From contig NC_052508.1 of NCBI RefSeq assembly GCF_014356525.2, positions 42,883,858 to 42,947,857 on the forward strand: a stretch of 64,000 bases of DNA, in the 5' to 3' direction. Source of the DNA: Nilaparvata lugens (Eukaryota; Arthropoda; Insecta; Hemiptera; Delphacidae). The translations under genes and the position numbers were made by a program. Positions 1-11,012 of the stretch are shown here, in pieces. The notes under the pieces are model-generated. The model saw only the letters and a list, made by a program, of their open reading frames with translations. It was not told the DNA's origin and did not search any database. Position 1 is the stretch's first letter. Each line of letters opens with the position of its first letter.

Positions 1-1682
1 GTAATTGATGCTATCTGTAATCCCAGTGAAGATGCTACAGCTTTATATTATGATATTTTCAAAAATAACACACATAGTAAATCCTTCTTCTTTGAGCCCA
101 TTCACTACTATGAAGTCTGTTCTTTGATCAATTCCTTAGCTGATCATAAGTCCCCTGGAATAGATAAATTTTCGACACGTCTCATCAAGGAAATATGTGT
201 GCCTATTATTCCAGTTCTAGTTGATATATTTAATTGTAGCATCATGAATGGTAGGTTTCCCTCTGATTTGATATTTGCAAAGGTTGTACCTATATACAAA
301 AGTGGTGATGAATATGATGTAGGTAACTTTAGACCAGTCTCTCTTCTCTCAGTTTTTTCAAAGATTTTTGAAAAACTGGTAAAGAAATGCCTTATTAGAT
401 TTCTCAATAAGACAAAACTTATTCATGAATGTCAGTTTGGATTTCAGGAAGGTTTAAGCACCGAAATGGCATTGAACTGCTTTTTGAAGGGTATTTATAC
501 AGGTTTGAATAGTCCAGAAGGCTGCAGGGTCTCAGGCCTTTTCTTGAATATTAGAAAAGCCTTTGACACAGTCTGTCACTCTATATTGCTGGAGAAACTG
601 CGTAGGGCTGGAATTAGAGGAAACATTCTCCAGTGGTTCCATTCTTACCTGAGTGGAAGAAAGCAATGTGTTACAGTGCAAGGAGTAAAAAGTAATACTT
701 TGACTTTGTTGAATTGTGGTGTTCCCCAAGGATCTGTACTGGGCCCGGTTCTATTTCTGGTTTATATTAATGACTTGTTCAACCATAAATTCAAGGGATG
801 TGTTACATCATTTGCTGATGACACAGCCCTGGTTTATGTTGCTAAGGATTCTCATATTTTGTGCAATATGATGCAGAGAGATCTAAATGATCTTAGCTTG
901 TGGTTTGGAATGAACAGGTTGGCTCTGAATTCGAACAAAACTAAGTATATGTGCTTTTCCTTGTCTACCTCGGTTGACCTCCCTACCCCGCTCAGGTATC
1001 ATGATATGGATTGCTTGATGGGGCAGTGGAATTGTAATTGTGATGTTGTCTGCCGACCAATTCTATCAAGTACCTAGGGTTAATTTTAGATGATACTCTA
1101 ACTTGGAGGCTCCATATCAAGAAGCTGAAGCAGGTTCTCTTTCTGATGCTGCGGAAATTCTATCACATAAGGCATCTGTTTCCCGGTAATGTTGTCTCTA
1201 ATATGTACTATGCATTTGTGCAGTCCAGACTTGGGTATGGTATTTCGTGCTGGGCATCCACTTATATATCTCATTTCTTGCCTTTGATTAGGCTGCAGAA
1301 GGCAATTATCCGTGTTATTTGTGGTGAGGGTGGGTGGGTCCACTCATTCCCACTTTTTAAAGCAAGATCCATCCTGCCGTTGAGATATCTGTATGTCTTC
1401 AAGGTTCTGGCACTATTTTATAAGAAAAGTGGTAACCATGGACCTGATGTAGGCCTACCCTATTTCACTAGGAATGCTGAGAGGGGGTTCATAACATTGC
1501 CTCGTTCTCATTGTACTTTGTTTCAGAAGAGCTTTGTTTTTTTGGGCCCGAAATTTTTCAACTGTCTTCCCACTGAAGTCGAAAATGTAGCTAGTATTGC
1601 TTCTTTTGAATCTAGATTAAGATTGTGGTTGATGAATCGTTCACCGGGAGAGATTGAGGATCTTTTTGGAATTTTAATCTGA
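1..1682 (+). pseudogene. LINE reverse transcriptase, 5'-cut by window, frameshifted
   Basis: This is the second half of a non-LTR retrotransposon ORF2 (reverse transcriptase plus C-terminal region). The frame is already open at base 1, so the gene enters from outside. The first block (1-1077) carries the RT core: a PQGSVLGP block near codons 200-210 and the catalytic FADDTALVY motif. Around 1060 the reading frame shifts, and a second block (about 1064-1682) continues with YLGLILDD and the typical LINE C-terminus up to a stop at 1680-1682. The shift makes this copy inactive. It differs clearly from the LINE at 8-13 kb, so it is another family (Jockey/CR1-group by RT appearance; the clade is inference). 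The endonuclease domain is not in the window. Confidence 0.85.
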
Positions 1683-1785
1683 ACTTTATTCACTAGTTCT
1701 TCTTTTTTTTTTTGATACACCATTGGAAGGTGTAAGCTATGATTTAACAAAATCAGCTCCATGTTGTATGAGTGTGTGTGTGTGT

Positions 1786-1839
<54 letters not shown>

Positions 1840-2130
1840 TTTTAATTATTTATTATATTTACTATTTGGTATCATTCATATTCATTATCTTTATTATTTT
1901 ATTCCCATTATTTTCAGTTTATAATATCTCATGTGTATACGCTAAGCAAATTCCCTATTTTATTTTCAATTGTGAGATATGCTCCTGTTTGCAGACAAAG
2001 TTCACTCTTTAGCAAACAGTATTGTATTCATTGACTGTACACTAAGCATTTTTGTTGAATTCAATATTTGATTATTGTTATTCTGTAATGTACTTGTCAT
2101 AGAATAAAGATTTATTTATTTATTAACTCA
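1683..2130 (+). other. LINE 3' untranslated region and tail
   Basis: Non-coding continuation of the first LINE. It contains the (TG)n tract and ends with a polyadenylation-like word AATAAAG at about 2103 followed by a short TTTATTTATTTATT tail. That is a common way for insect LINEs to end. The end point near 2126 is inferred from this tail only. Confidence 0.6.
1771..1838. repeat. (TG)n microsatellite
   Basis: About 68 bases of TG dinucleotides with one TA interruption, inside the 3' UTR of the first LINE. Confidence 0.97.
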
Positions 2131-2491
2131 TGTAGGTCACGAGTTTTTGGGCAGAGAGGCCAAAACTCACCACTGCTCAAAGGAGGGCGGCCATTTAGGC
2201 AAAACTTCTCGGGAGAGGTATGGCTTTTGACTCTGCAAAGTTTCGGAGAGGAAAAAAGAAAAACCCAAGAGACCAGTGATTAGTGAAAAACCAGGCACAA
2301 ATGTGGGTCAAGAGGCTGAATCAAGAGGGGCCAGGCACCCTAGGGGCAACTTCGCCATTCCTTCCTCAGCGGAAGGACCTACAAAGAAGGCCAGGAGTGG
2401 AAATCACGTAGGTCACAAGGACTGTCTGAAGACATCAGTCTGAAGAGACTGCCAAGCATATCACATTGGATTGCAACCAGGTGATGAATGG
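2131..2491. other. Non-coding stretch
   Basis: No coding frame or recognisable element. Moderately GC-richer and purine-rich compared with its surroundings; it begins directly after the LINE tail and ends at the tandem duplication around the MITE. Confidence 0.5.
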
Positions 2492-3506
2492 AATGTTAGT
2501 ATAGGGAAAAACTCCTGGTTCTTGTAAAGGACATAGGTATTGGTTTGCCTGACTCACATACTATAGTCAGGTCCACGTTATAATGGCAGAGAAGAAAGAT
2601 AGGAGAAAAACGTTGCCAATTCTCTCCATTTCGCTACTGACTGTACACAGCTGTTACTCAATTCATCCCATTGAATTTAATCCAATAATAATTATCATTT
2701 CCTTGATAAAATAATCAATTTAATGTCAAATTAATCAAGAAAATATATTTTTTCATAATTTGATTCAAAAATTTGCTTCCATAACTGAGATCAGATTTTT
2801 ATTTTTATACAAACCTGAAATGGCGGCTAATTTGAAAAGCTGTGATACACTGATCTGAATTTTAAAACAACAGAAATTGAGTTATTTGGTAGGAATTCTA
2901 TTCCAATTTCTTTTTAGAATAGTAGAAAAATAGAAATCCTTTTTAAAAATAAGTAATTTCAATGGATTAATATTCTGAAATTAACTTTTCAATGTTATTT
3001 GTAACAGTACAAGTAGGTCTAACCTATACGGGTAGGCTAACTGAAGCATGGATGAAGTCTAGGATGGTTAGTTATCAACTTTTAAAATGTCATTTCAGGT
3101 ATTTTAATTTGTGTTTCTCATACGGTAATGTTTAAAAATTATTTCATTGTTTCAAAAATACATTTTAAATCAATTATATGACTTGTGTACTCAAGTATTT
3201 TGATAGAATGAAGAAAAAATGGCAGCTGAGAATTTTTTGTTCAGTTTTGTACAGTCACTGTCAAAAGTAAATATAAAATATTCTGGCAAATAGACAACAT
3301 TGCAAAGCAAGAGAGAGATAGTGCTATCTGTTTTGTTGTATGATAAAAAAGGACAGCAACAGTATTGTCAATCGTACATTGCCTTTATAATGTGGACCTC
3401 ACTATACTTGGGAACACAATAATGTTAGTAAAGGGAAAAACTCCTGGTTCTTGTATAGGACATAGGTATTGGTTTGCCTAACTCACATACTACTTGGGAA
3501 CACAAT
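2492..3506. repeat. Tandem duplication of about 86 bp, first copy split by a MITE
   Basis: Copy 1 is 2492-2563 plus 3407-3420. Copy 2 is 3421 to about 3506 and is uninterrupted. Both contain the same run from AATGTTAGTA through ACTCACATACTA to CTTGGGAACACAA with few differences. The MITE sits exactly at the TA within CATACTACTTGGG of copy 1, so copy 2 shows the pre-insertion state. Confidence 0.85.
2564..3404. mobile_element. TA-target MITE, 841 bp
   Basis: The left end begins TAGTCAGGTCCACGTTATAA and the right end is its imperfect inverse, closing with GGACCTCACTA. TA duplicates flank it at 2562-2563 and 3405-3406, and the neighbouring empty copy confirms the boundaries. No coding frame. 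The TA target and short inverted ends fit a non-autonomous Tc1/mariner-type element (inference). The same ends occur at 5938, 7034, 7449, 27316-27521, 55490-57126 and 60380. Confidence 0.85.
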
Positions 3507-5837
3507 AAGCTTCGGTTGACATGTGGGGTTCTTTGAACATTTGGATCCTTGTATCCATCCTTCCAAAAACAATAAACAATATGGAGTTGATGAGTCTCAT
3601 GGCAGGTTGGGTCGTAAAGCCAACCTAACTTGAGTGGACTGAATGGTGTGAGAAACAGAATATGATAAAAGAACTAAAACTTGTCTAGTTCTTGCACCAC
3701 AGACCCAACAAAGTGCCAAATTGAAATTACAACTGTTATACAAATCGTAGTTGACTCTGGAAGCTAGAATGTTTGAAAAGAATTGTAATTGTAAACCTGA
3801 AAAATGTAATAGTTCTAAGTTGAAACCTGTGACAATGAATTTTCTAAATAAAGACAAAGTTGTACAGAAACAATAACTGATTTTATTTTGCCTTTTTGTC
3901 ATAGGCTTGGAATAGTTCACAAACGAAAAAAGAGTTTTACTGATGATGGAGATGTAAAAAAAGGTTAATACAAATACTTGCAGAAAATTCAAAAGTGTCA
4001 ATAAGTCAATGGATATTACAAAACATTTGTGAAAATCTGAATATAAGAATGTAAGAATACAATAATGATAATAGATAATTAATAACTAATAGATAAGTTT
4101 TCAATGTAAATTAATATGTAATTTGAATATAGACAGATGTAAACTTGATAATTTTGACTTCTTTCCACTAACTGAATTGAGAAATTTAATAGTCCTGAAT
4201 TAACATAATTTATGAATTCAATATATTCAGTAGGTAAGCAATTGTCTGTGAATTCACTTTCACTGATTCTTAAGATTATTGTTCCTGAAAAAATGAGTGA
4301 CAAAAAAAGCTAGAAATATTACACAGTATTGATGATTAGAATCAACCATGAATCATCAATAAATTCAGATTAAATCTCAACAGATCATAACAATACTTAG
4401 TATGATGTGAGAGTACACCAGAAGCAACTTGGCTAATGTGCAGAACAGAGCAAAAGACAGCTGTACTGTCTGATTTAAAATGATTGATAATTAGTGTGAA
4501 AACGTTGAAAATTCCTAGAATTATCCATATACAGAACTAGTGAATGTGACTTCAAATACTTGAAGTGGCAAAATTGTTCCACAACAGGCTTTCCAATGTT
4601 GTGGTAAAATGGAAAAAGAGACTCATAAAAAAGGGTAAGTGGAAGTTTCAATGTAACAAATAAGTAGCAATTTAAACAGAATTGAAATATGAATATTAGA
4701 AATACCTCTGTGTAAAATGAGCCAAAAAATAAGTCTAAAAATATTGAAAGTGACAAGAACTCATCTGATAAGGAATTGTTGCAAGTCAGGCCATCTAACT
4801 TGTTCCCGGGAGGGTGCGTGAGACACACACCAATGACTTGGACCTGGACAGGTGGCAGGGCACCTTGGATGCAATCAGTGAGAGAAAAGGAGACCAATGA
4901 GGAGGGCACCAAAGACTGATGAAGCAGAACTCTGACGACCAATGAGACAAAGACCGATGAATGACCTCAGAGCAGATAGACAGGATCCAGGGTGGATCGA
5001 CACACAAAAGTTGTAATTATTGGCTGGGATGGCATGGTGCAAGAGTTCAGAACATATGCAAAATATGAGGTAGTGGTTGCAGTTGGCACAAACTAGAATT
5101 GTCCATCATGACAGTAAAAACTATTTGAATTGATTTGATACAGTTGAAACAATTTGATACAGAAAGTTCTGAGCATATTTAAGAAGCCGAGCTCACAGGC
5201 GAGAGCAGAGTTCATGAAACTTGAGTTTGGCAGCAAGTCTACTTTTCTGATTGGTTGAGAACTGAACTGGGTTAGTAAACCCACAGGATTTAGAATCTTG
5301 AAAATAGTAGAGCGGCGGATCTTCAATCCTGATGCTGAATGCAGTGGACATGGTGTCTTGATGCAGAGAGGTAGTCAAATGACAAGCAGTATTGTGGCCT
5401 ACAAGTAGTGTCTTGTAACTGAACCAATCAGACAAAGTGTCAAGAGAGAGAAAATTGAACTTACATTTAAATACTCATGAATACAATTTTTTAGTGTTCA
5501 TAATAATTTATGACAGCAGAAAACATTTGAATTTTGATGATAGAGTTTGTGGAGCATTAGTTTTGCATTTTTGAAGTTGAACACGAGGTGACGCAGAGCT
5601 ATTAGGTTAGCTTTTGGAATGATGAAGATATTTTGAAGAGAAAAAATCCCATGGAGAAACTTATTTGCACATAATGACTAGGAGAACTTGGAAAATACTT
5701 TAAAACATTATTTTAGTTGAAAAGATAAAACTGCTACTTATTTGAAGAAATGAAAAAGGGAAGCCTTGAACAGGCAACTTGACTGAAAAACGAGAACAGA
5801 AAGGAAGAGAGTATTGATCAAAGCCAACAATCGGAGA
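3507..5837. other. AT-rich non-coding stretch
   Basis: About 2.3 kb with only short random frames. Around 4800-5000 a GC-richer patch encodes nothing I can place. No RNA gene or terminal repeat seen. Confidence 0.5.
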
Positions 5838-5937
5838 AGTATTGAATCAAGCAGCTTCTCTTTGTCTCATATACAGAGTAACGGCCAGCAACGGTCACAG
5901 TTATCACATAGTTATTCAGAAGTATTCTTTGAGTATC

Positions 5938-6093
5938 TATAGTGAGGTCCACGTTATAATGGCAGTGTGTGATTTGCTATGGTGTTACTTTATATCCTTG
6001 TGTATCATTCAACAAAGCAGATGGTGCTATCTCTTCCACACATTGCAAGGTTGCCACATCGTTTATCAACAATGTACAAATTCAACTAATTGA
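5938..6093. mobile_element. TA-MITE, left end only
   Basis: Starts TATAGTGAGGTCCACGTTAT and continues with the internal sequence seen, inverted, at 57000-57126. No matching right end follows; it runs into the satellite. Confidence 0.65.
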
Positions 6094-6837
6094 CAAAATA
6101 AGGTTAAGGGTTAGGTTTTACTTAGATTATATTCAATAATGTTTCATAAGGATAGGTTAGGTTTTTGCTTTGAAATTGATATATGCTAGAAGGGGCTAGG
6201 GTCCAGGTAGAGTTATGTTTTTTGTTGTTTCAAAGGTTTTATTTAGGTTCTATTTAATAATGTTTCATAAGGATAGGTTAGGTTTTTGCTTTGAAATTGA
6301 AATATGCTAGAAGGGGCTAGGGTCTAGGTAGAGTTATGTTTTTTGTTGTTTCAAAGGTTTTATTTAGGTTATATTTAATAATGTTTCATAAGGATAGGTT
6401 AGGTTTTTGCTTTGAAATTGAAATATGCTAGAGGGGGCTAGGGTCCAGGTAAAGTTATGTTTTTTGTTGTTTCAAAGGTGAAAGGATAGGTTAGGGGGTT
6501 GGGAGTTTGCTTTGAAATCCAAAGTATTGAATGTGAAGGGGTTAGGGGTTAGGTTTTTTCAAGTTATATTTAATAATGTTTCATGAGGCTAGGTTAGGTT
6601 TTTGCTTTAAAATTGCAATATGCTAGAGGGGGCTAGGGTGTAGGTAGAATTATGGTTTTTGATATTTCAAAGGTGAAAAGATAGGTTAGAGGGTTAGGAT
6701 TTTGCTTTGAAATTGCAATATGCTGGTAGAGATTACAGGTTTTTACCAAGATTTATGTTTATTAATGTTTTAAATATAAAAGAGGAGGTTAGGGGGTTAG
6801 GTTTTTGCTCTGAAATGACAATATGCTGACTTAGTTG

Positions 6838-6950
6838 TACGGTGTAGTATGCGCAGATCGCCCACTATGTACAGATGTTCCATAGGCGAAAGCATGAGAG
6901 AGCACAGTGCAGCTAGTGAAGAGAGAGATAGTCTATGTAGAGAAGCAGCT
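6838..6950. repeat. Dispersed repeat, inverted copy at 59371-59467
   Basis: The sequence from GTAGTATGCGCAGATCGCCC to the run ending TCTATGTAGAGA is nearly identical to the reverse complement of 59371-59467, and more distantly to 57230-57320. Non-coding. Confidence 0.8.
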
Positions 6951-7033
6951 TCTCTTTGTCTCAGAAACAGAGTAACAGCCAGCAACAGTCACAGTTATAA
7001 CATAGTTATTTAAAAGTATTCTTTGAGTATGTA

Positions 7034-7110
7034 TAGTGAGGTTCACGTTATAATGGTAGTGTACGATTTGCAATGATGTTGCTATCCTTGTCTATCGTTC
7101 AAGAAATGTG
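7034..7110. mobile_element. TA-MITE left-end fragment
   Basis: TATAGTGAGGTTCACGTTAT and following bases, part of the 416-bp duplicated block; no right end. Confidence 0.6.
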
Positions 7111-7448
7111 AAAGAGTTAGGGGTTAGTTTTTATTTAGGTTATATTTGATAATGTTTTATTAGGATAGGTTAGGTTTTTGCTTTAAAATTGCAATATGCT
7201 AGAAGGGGCTAGGGTCTAGGTAGAGCTATGTTTTTTGATGTTTCAAAGGTAAAAGGATAGGTTAGGGGGTTGGGATTTTGCTTTGAACCACATGTTTGTG
7301 AACATGTTCATGAAATGAACCACATGTTTATGTTTTGTTTCAAAGTATCAAATGTGAAAGGGTTAGAGGTTAGGTTTTATTTAGGTTATAATTAATAATG
7401 TCTTATTAAGTTATAACATAGTTATTTAAAAGTATTCTTTGAGTATGT

Positions 7449-7525
7449 ATAGTGAGGTTCACGTTATAATGGTAGTGTACGATTTGCAATGATGTTGCTA
7501 TCCTTGTCTATCGTTCAACAAATGT
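7449..7525. mobile_element. TA-MITE left-end fragment
   Basis: Second copy of the fragment at 7034, carried by the 416-bp duplication. Confidence 0.6.
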
Positions 7526-7697
7526 GAAAGAGTTAGGGGTTAGTTTTTATTTAGGTTATATTTGATAATGTTTTATTAGGATAGGTTAGGTTTTTGCTTT
7601 GAAATTGCAATATGCTAGAAGGGGCTAGGGTGCAGTTAGAGTTATGTTTTTTGATGTGTCAAATGTTAAAGGATAGGTTAGGGGGTTAGGATTTTGC

Positions 7698-7906
7698 TTT
7701 ATTTTATTTTATTTTATTTTATTTTATTTTATTTTATTTTATTTTATTTTATTTTATTTTATTTTATTTTATTTTATTTTATTTTATTTTATTTTATTTT
7801 ATTTTATTTTATTTTATTTTATTTTATTTTATTTTATTTTATTTTATTTTATTTTATTTTATTTTATTTTATTTTATTTTATTTTATTTTATTTTATTTT
7901 ATTTTA

Positions 7907-7910
<4 letters not shown>
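7698..7910. repeat. (TTTTA)n pentanucleotide microsatellite
   Basis: About 42 uninterrupted TTTTA units. On the minus strand this reads (TAAAA)n and lies immediately 3' of LINE copy A and its (TAA)n tail, so it may have expanded from the retrotransposon tail (inference). Confidence 0.98.

Positions 7911-7949
<39 letters not shown>
7911..7949. repeat. (ATT)n trinucleotide tract, tail of LINE copy A
   Basis: Thirteen ATT units, reading (AAT)n on the LINE sense strand. A TAA-type tail is known for some non-LTR clades such as I. Confidence 0.85.
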
Positions 7950-8063
7950 CATTAATCATCCACTGACCACCTATAGAAGGGGTATTCGGATTTGTCAATC
8001 AATATTATTCAGAAGAATAAAAAAAAAAAAAAAAATCATTTAACTTACATAAAACATTACAAA

Positions 8064-11012
8064 CTAATTATTTTGTACCTCATAATAGGTAAGGAATTCT
8101 TCAATTGAATATGCACATATATTCAGTAATTCATTTTTCATCAAGGCCCTGAATTTACGGCCTGTCGTTGCTTTAAGGCTGGCAGGTAATTTGTTATAGA
8201 GTCGAATCCCAGCACTTTTAACTCCTCTCTCATATAAAGTTGTTCTGTGGGTATCATCTCTTAAATCTTCACGATGTCTAGTTCCGTAACTGTGGAAACG
8301 TGCACCAGTTTTAAATTTGTCCTTATTTTGATCAATAAAACATAAAGCCTCTAGAATATACAAACTGGGAAGAGGGAGAATTCTCATCTGTTTGAAGTGT
8401 GGTCTACAGCTTGATCGTATTGTCTCTCCAACCATCACTCTTATTGCCCACTTCTGGATTCGAAAGATGTCTATTACTTGAGTTGAGTTTCCCCAGAAAA
8501 TGATTCCGTAGGCCAGAAGAGAATGAAACATTGCAAAATAGACATCTTTGAGGGTTCTATTGTCTAATAATAATTTCAAATTTCTAAGAACAAACACCAC
8601 AGAGCTCAACTTGTTTTTTAAAGATTCTATATGAGGTTTCCATGAGATTTCAGAATCCAATACAACTCCTAGAACTTTAATATCATTTACAGACTCCACA
8701 TTGCTGTCTTCCACTCCCAAAGTTACTTCTCTAGCCGTTCTAAAAGGTAATTGCTTAGTCTTTCCATGATTCAATATCAGCATATTAGCAGTCAGCCACA
8801 TCTCAAGTTTCTCAAAAGCAGTTTTGCACTCAGATTCCATTTCTTTCTGACAGTTATTCCTCAATAAAATGCTTACGTCATCAGCATATAACACACAGTG
8901 TGCCGGTTCCAGATAAGATGGTAAGTCATTTATATACAGAAGGAAGAGGAGTGGACCGAGCACCGATCCTTGAGGGACTCCACTCCTTGTCTTCAACCAT
9001 TCTGAATTATATATATAGGGGGGTGACTGAATCTCAACCCGCTGATATCTATCACAGAGGTAAGAGTGAAACCATCCGAGAACTACATCCTGAAACCCAT
9101 ACATCTGTAACTTATGACACAAAATTTCTCCATTAACAAGGTCGAAAGCCTTGGAAAGATCAGCCACTAATCCACATGCCTTGGATCCACCATCCACAGA
9201 AGTAAGCACCTCATCCATGAATGAAAAAAGAGCATCGCCTGTTGAACAGCCAGGCCTAAAACCAAACTGTTTGGGTGACAACAATTGTAACTGGCTCAAA
9301 TACTTTCTTAACCTTTTAAGTACAACATATTCAAAAATTTTTAGAAATATCGGAGGATTTGCCACAGGTCTATGATTCTCTGGAAGTTCATGTTGTCCTT
9401 TCTTATAGATGGGAACTATTTTTGACAGTTTAAGCTTGGATGGAACATAACCAGCTTGCATTGATCCATTGAAAATAAATGAAAGAGGCTTTAATATGTG
9501 TACTGCTGTTTGTTTCACTAAATTATTTGAAATATTAAAACAATCATAGGATCTTTTATTCTTCAGTTGCTTTATTATCTCCTCCAGTTCTCCAACTCCT
9601 ACTGGATCAAAATTATTCAGATGCATATTATTTTGTTCATTAATGGTGAAGAAATCCAAGAATTTATTCGTACTAGTCAATCCTGTCATTGTGCTCTGTA
9701 CTTTAAGTGGTGTGTTGACAAAATATTTATTGAGTAAGTCAGCAGCTTCTTTACCTGTTTTCAAGATTCCAGAATCATTAATTATACGAGTCTCTGATTG
9801 TGATACATTATTCTTGGCAGATTCGGCTCTAACTAATTTCCAAACTGCTTTAACCTTGTTATCAGAATTTTTTATTAGTGTACTAGCAGCTATTCTTTTG
9901 GTTGCCTTGAGAATCTTTCTGTATATAGATTTGTAGATTTTGAAATATTCCAGCAATCTTATGACTCTGGCGCCTGAATTTGTAACAATATAAGTCATTT
10001 CGTCATTCATGGATGGGTTCTTCAACATTAAACTTAAAGCTTTCAGCCTATCACTTGAGACTTTAATACCTGGAGTAATCCATTCTAAGTGACCACTCCG
10101 AGCAGTGCCAACTGGTTTCTCCGGAACAGAATGATTGCAATGATTAATGTAGGTGGACATAAAATTATTAAACATTGTTTCAACGTTGTTACATCTATAC
10201 ACAGAGTTCCAATTCTCCCCTGATAAGCCTTGATTGAGAGTTGCTATAGCAGTTTGGTTGATGATGCGTATGATTTTCCTTTTTCCACCTTCCAATCTTT
10301 TAGTCTTATGAGAATCAGAGTTCGTTTCTTGTATTAGAAAGTTTACACTACTTCCATCATGATCTGAGAAGGAGCATGGGATTGTTTCGCTTCTACAAAG
10401 ATTAATGGGATGATTTGAAATGATATAATCAATTTCTGTGGCTGTAGTTGGTGTAATTCGTGTTGGTCCATTTGTTATCTTGTTCAATTTGAATGATGTA
10501 AGTAAATTTCTGAAAATACTCTTGTTTTTATCTTCCTTACAGAAATCGACATTGAAATCACCGCATAGACACACAATTTTTCCTTTCTCTTTAGAAACTT
10601 TGGACAGAACAGAACGAAGCAATTCAATAAAACGGCCAAAATCAGAATTTGGAGCTCTGTAAATACATATCAGAATTATTTTCTGTGCAATCGATTTAAG
10701 TTTTAATTCCACTGACGAAATTTCAAACACACTTTCCACAGCTGAAGAGAGTAAATCTGTCCTAATTCTACAGCTCTTGACAGATTCATCACGCACAAAT
10801 ATACAAGACCCACCTCTAGTTTTAATTTGCCTATTGTATTGTGATTTAAGGGTGAAGTTAGGAAGAGAGAGATGATCCAATTCATTTATATTGAGCCAAT
10901 GCTCCGTGAAACACAGTATGTCAATATTTGATCTTTCATGCAAGAGAATCTCTACATCCAGTTTGGCATTGAGCAAACCCTGGCAGTTTGCGTGGAAAAC
11001 GTTGAAGCCTCT
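8064..11012 (-). CDS. LINE ORF2: AP-type endonuclease and reverse transcriptase
   Basis: Encodes the enzyme that nicks target DNA and copies the element RNA at the nick. An apurinic-type endonuclease fills the first 220 or so residues: TEHWLN, YRAPNSDF, CGDFNVDF and SDHDG blocks. The RT follows, with FGFRPGCSTGDA, DLSKAFDLV, GVPQGSVLGPLLF and catalytic YADD, then the usual C-terminal domain. Conceptual length from the first start-like codon (10976) is 970 residues, normal for the family, with no internal stop. No ATG lies near the domain start. The frame is open upstream to about 11028, and the endonuclease homology (NVFHANCQG) already begins at about 11006 inside ORF1. This favours entry by -1 frameshift from ORF1 rather than independent initiation. 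Confidence 0.93.
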   Translation of the reverse strand, partial: RGFNVFHANCQGLLNAKLDVEILLHERSNIDILCFTEHWLNINELDHLSLPNFTLKSQYNRQIKTRGGSCIFVRDESVKSCRIRTDLLSSAVESVFEISSVELKLKSIAQKIILICIYRAPNSDFGRFIELLRSVLSKVSKEKGKIVCLCGDFNVDFCKEDKNKSIFRNLLTSFKLNKITNGPTRITPTTATEIDYIISNHPINLCRSETIPCSFSDHDGSSVNFLIQETNSDSHKTKRLEGGKRKIIRIINQTAIATLNQGLSGENWNSVYRCNNVETMFNNFMSTYINHCNHSVPEKPVGTARSGHLEWITPGIKVSSDRLKALSLMLKNPSMNDEMTYIVTNSGARVIRLLEYFKIYKSIYRKILKATKRIAASTLIKNSDNKVKAVWKLVRAESAKNNVSQSETRIINDSGILKTGKEAADLLNKYFVNTPLKVQSTMTGLTSTNKFLDFFTINEQNNMHLNNFDPVGVGELEEIIKQLKNKRSYDCFNISNNLVKQTAVHILKPLSFIFNGSMQAGYVPSKLKLSKIVPIYKKGQHELPENHRPVANPPIFLKIFEYVVLKRLRKYLSQLQLLSPKQFGFRPGCSTGDALFSFMDEVLTSVDGGSKACGLVADLSKAFDLVNGEILCHKLQMYGFQDVVLGWFHSYLCDRYQRVEIQSPPYIYNSEWLKTRSGVPQGSVLGPLLFLLYINDLPSYLEPAHCVLYADDVSILLRNNCQKEMESECKTAFEKLEMWLTANMLILNHGKTKQLPFRTAREVTLGVEDSNVESVNDIKVLGVVLDSEISWKPHIESLKNKLSSVVFVLRNLKLLLDNRTLKDVYFAMFHSLLAYGIIFWGNSTQVIDIFRIQKWAIRVMVGETIRSSCRPHFKQMRILPLPSLYILEALCFIDQNKDKFKTGARFHSYGTRHREDLRDDTHRTTLYERGVKSAGIRLYNKLPASLKATTGRKFRALMKNELLNICAYSIEEFLTYYEVQNN

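Larger units (their letters stand above)
5847..7692. repeat. Satellite-like zone, about 122-bp units rich in TTAGG words
   Basis: From about 6094 a unit of roughly 121-122 bp recurs, anchored by AATAATGTTTCATAAGG followed by ATAGGTTAGGTTTTTGC at about 6136, 6256 and 6378, then in more diverged form to 7690. Larger blocks are also duplicated. The stretch from about 5847 (AGCAGCTTCTCTTTGTCTCA) recurs at about 6945. The block beginning GTTATAACATAGTTATT at 6994 recurs at 7410, an offset of 416 bp. Each block carries a MITE end. Confidence 0.8.

Noticed and set aside
1761..2012. Frame starting with a poly Cys-Val stretch
   Set aside because: Translation of the TG microsatellite.
3597..5435. Several minus-strand frames of 70-155 codons
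   Set aside because: No conserved motif, low-complexity AT-rich codons, no splice or start context worth supporting.
5847..7692. Telomeric TTAGG array
   Set aside because: TTAGG words are scattered within a 122-bp unit; there is no head-to-tail (TTAGG)n run.
7694..7966. Frame of Phe-Ile-Leu repeats
   Set aside because: Translation of the TTTTA microsatellite.
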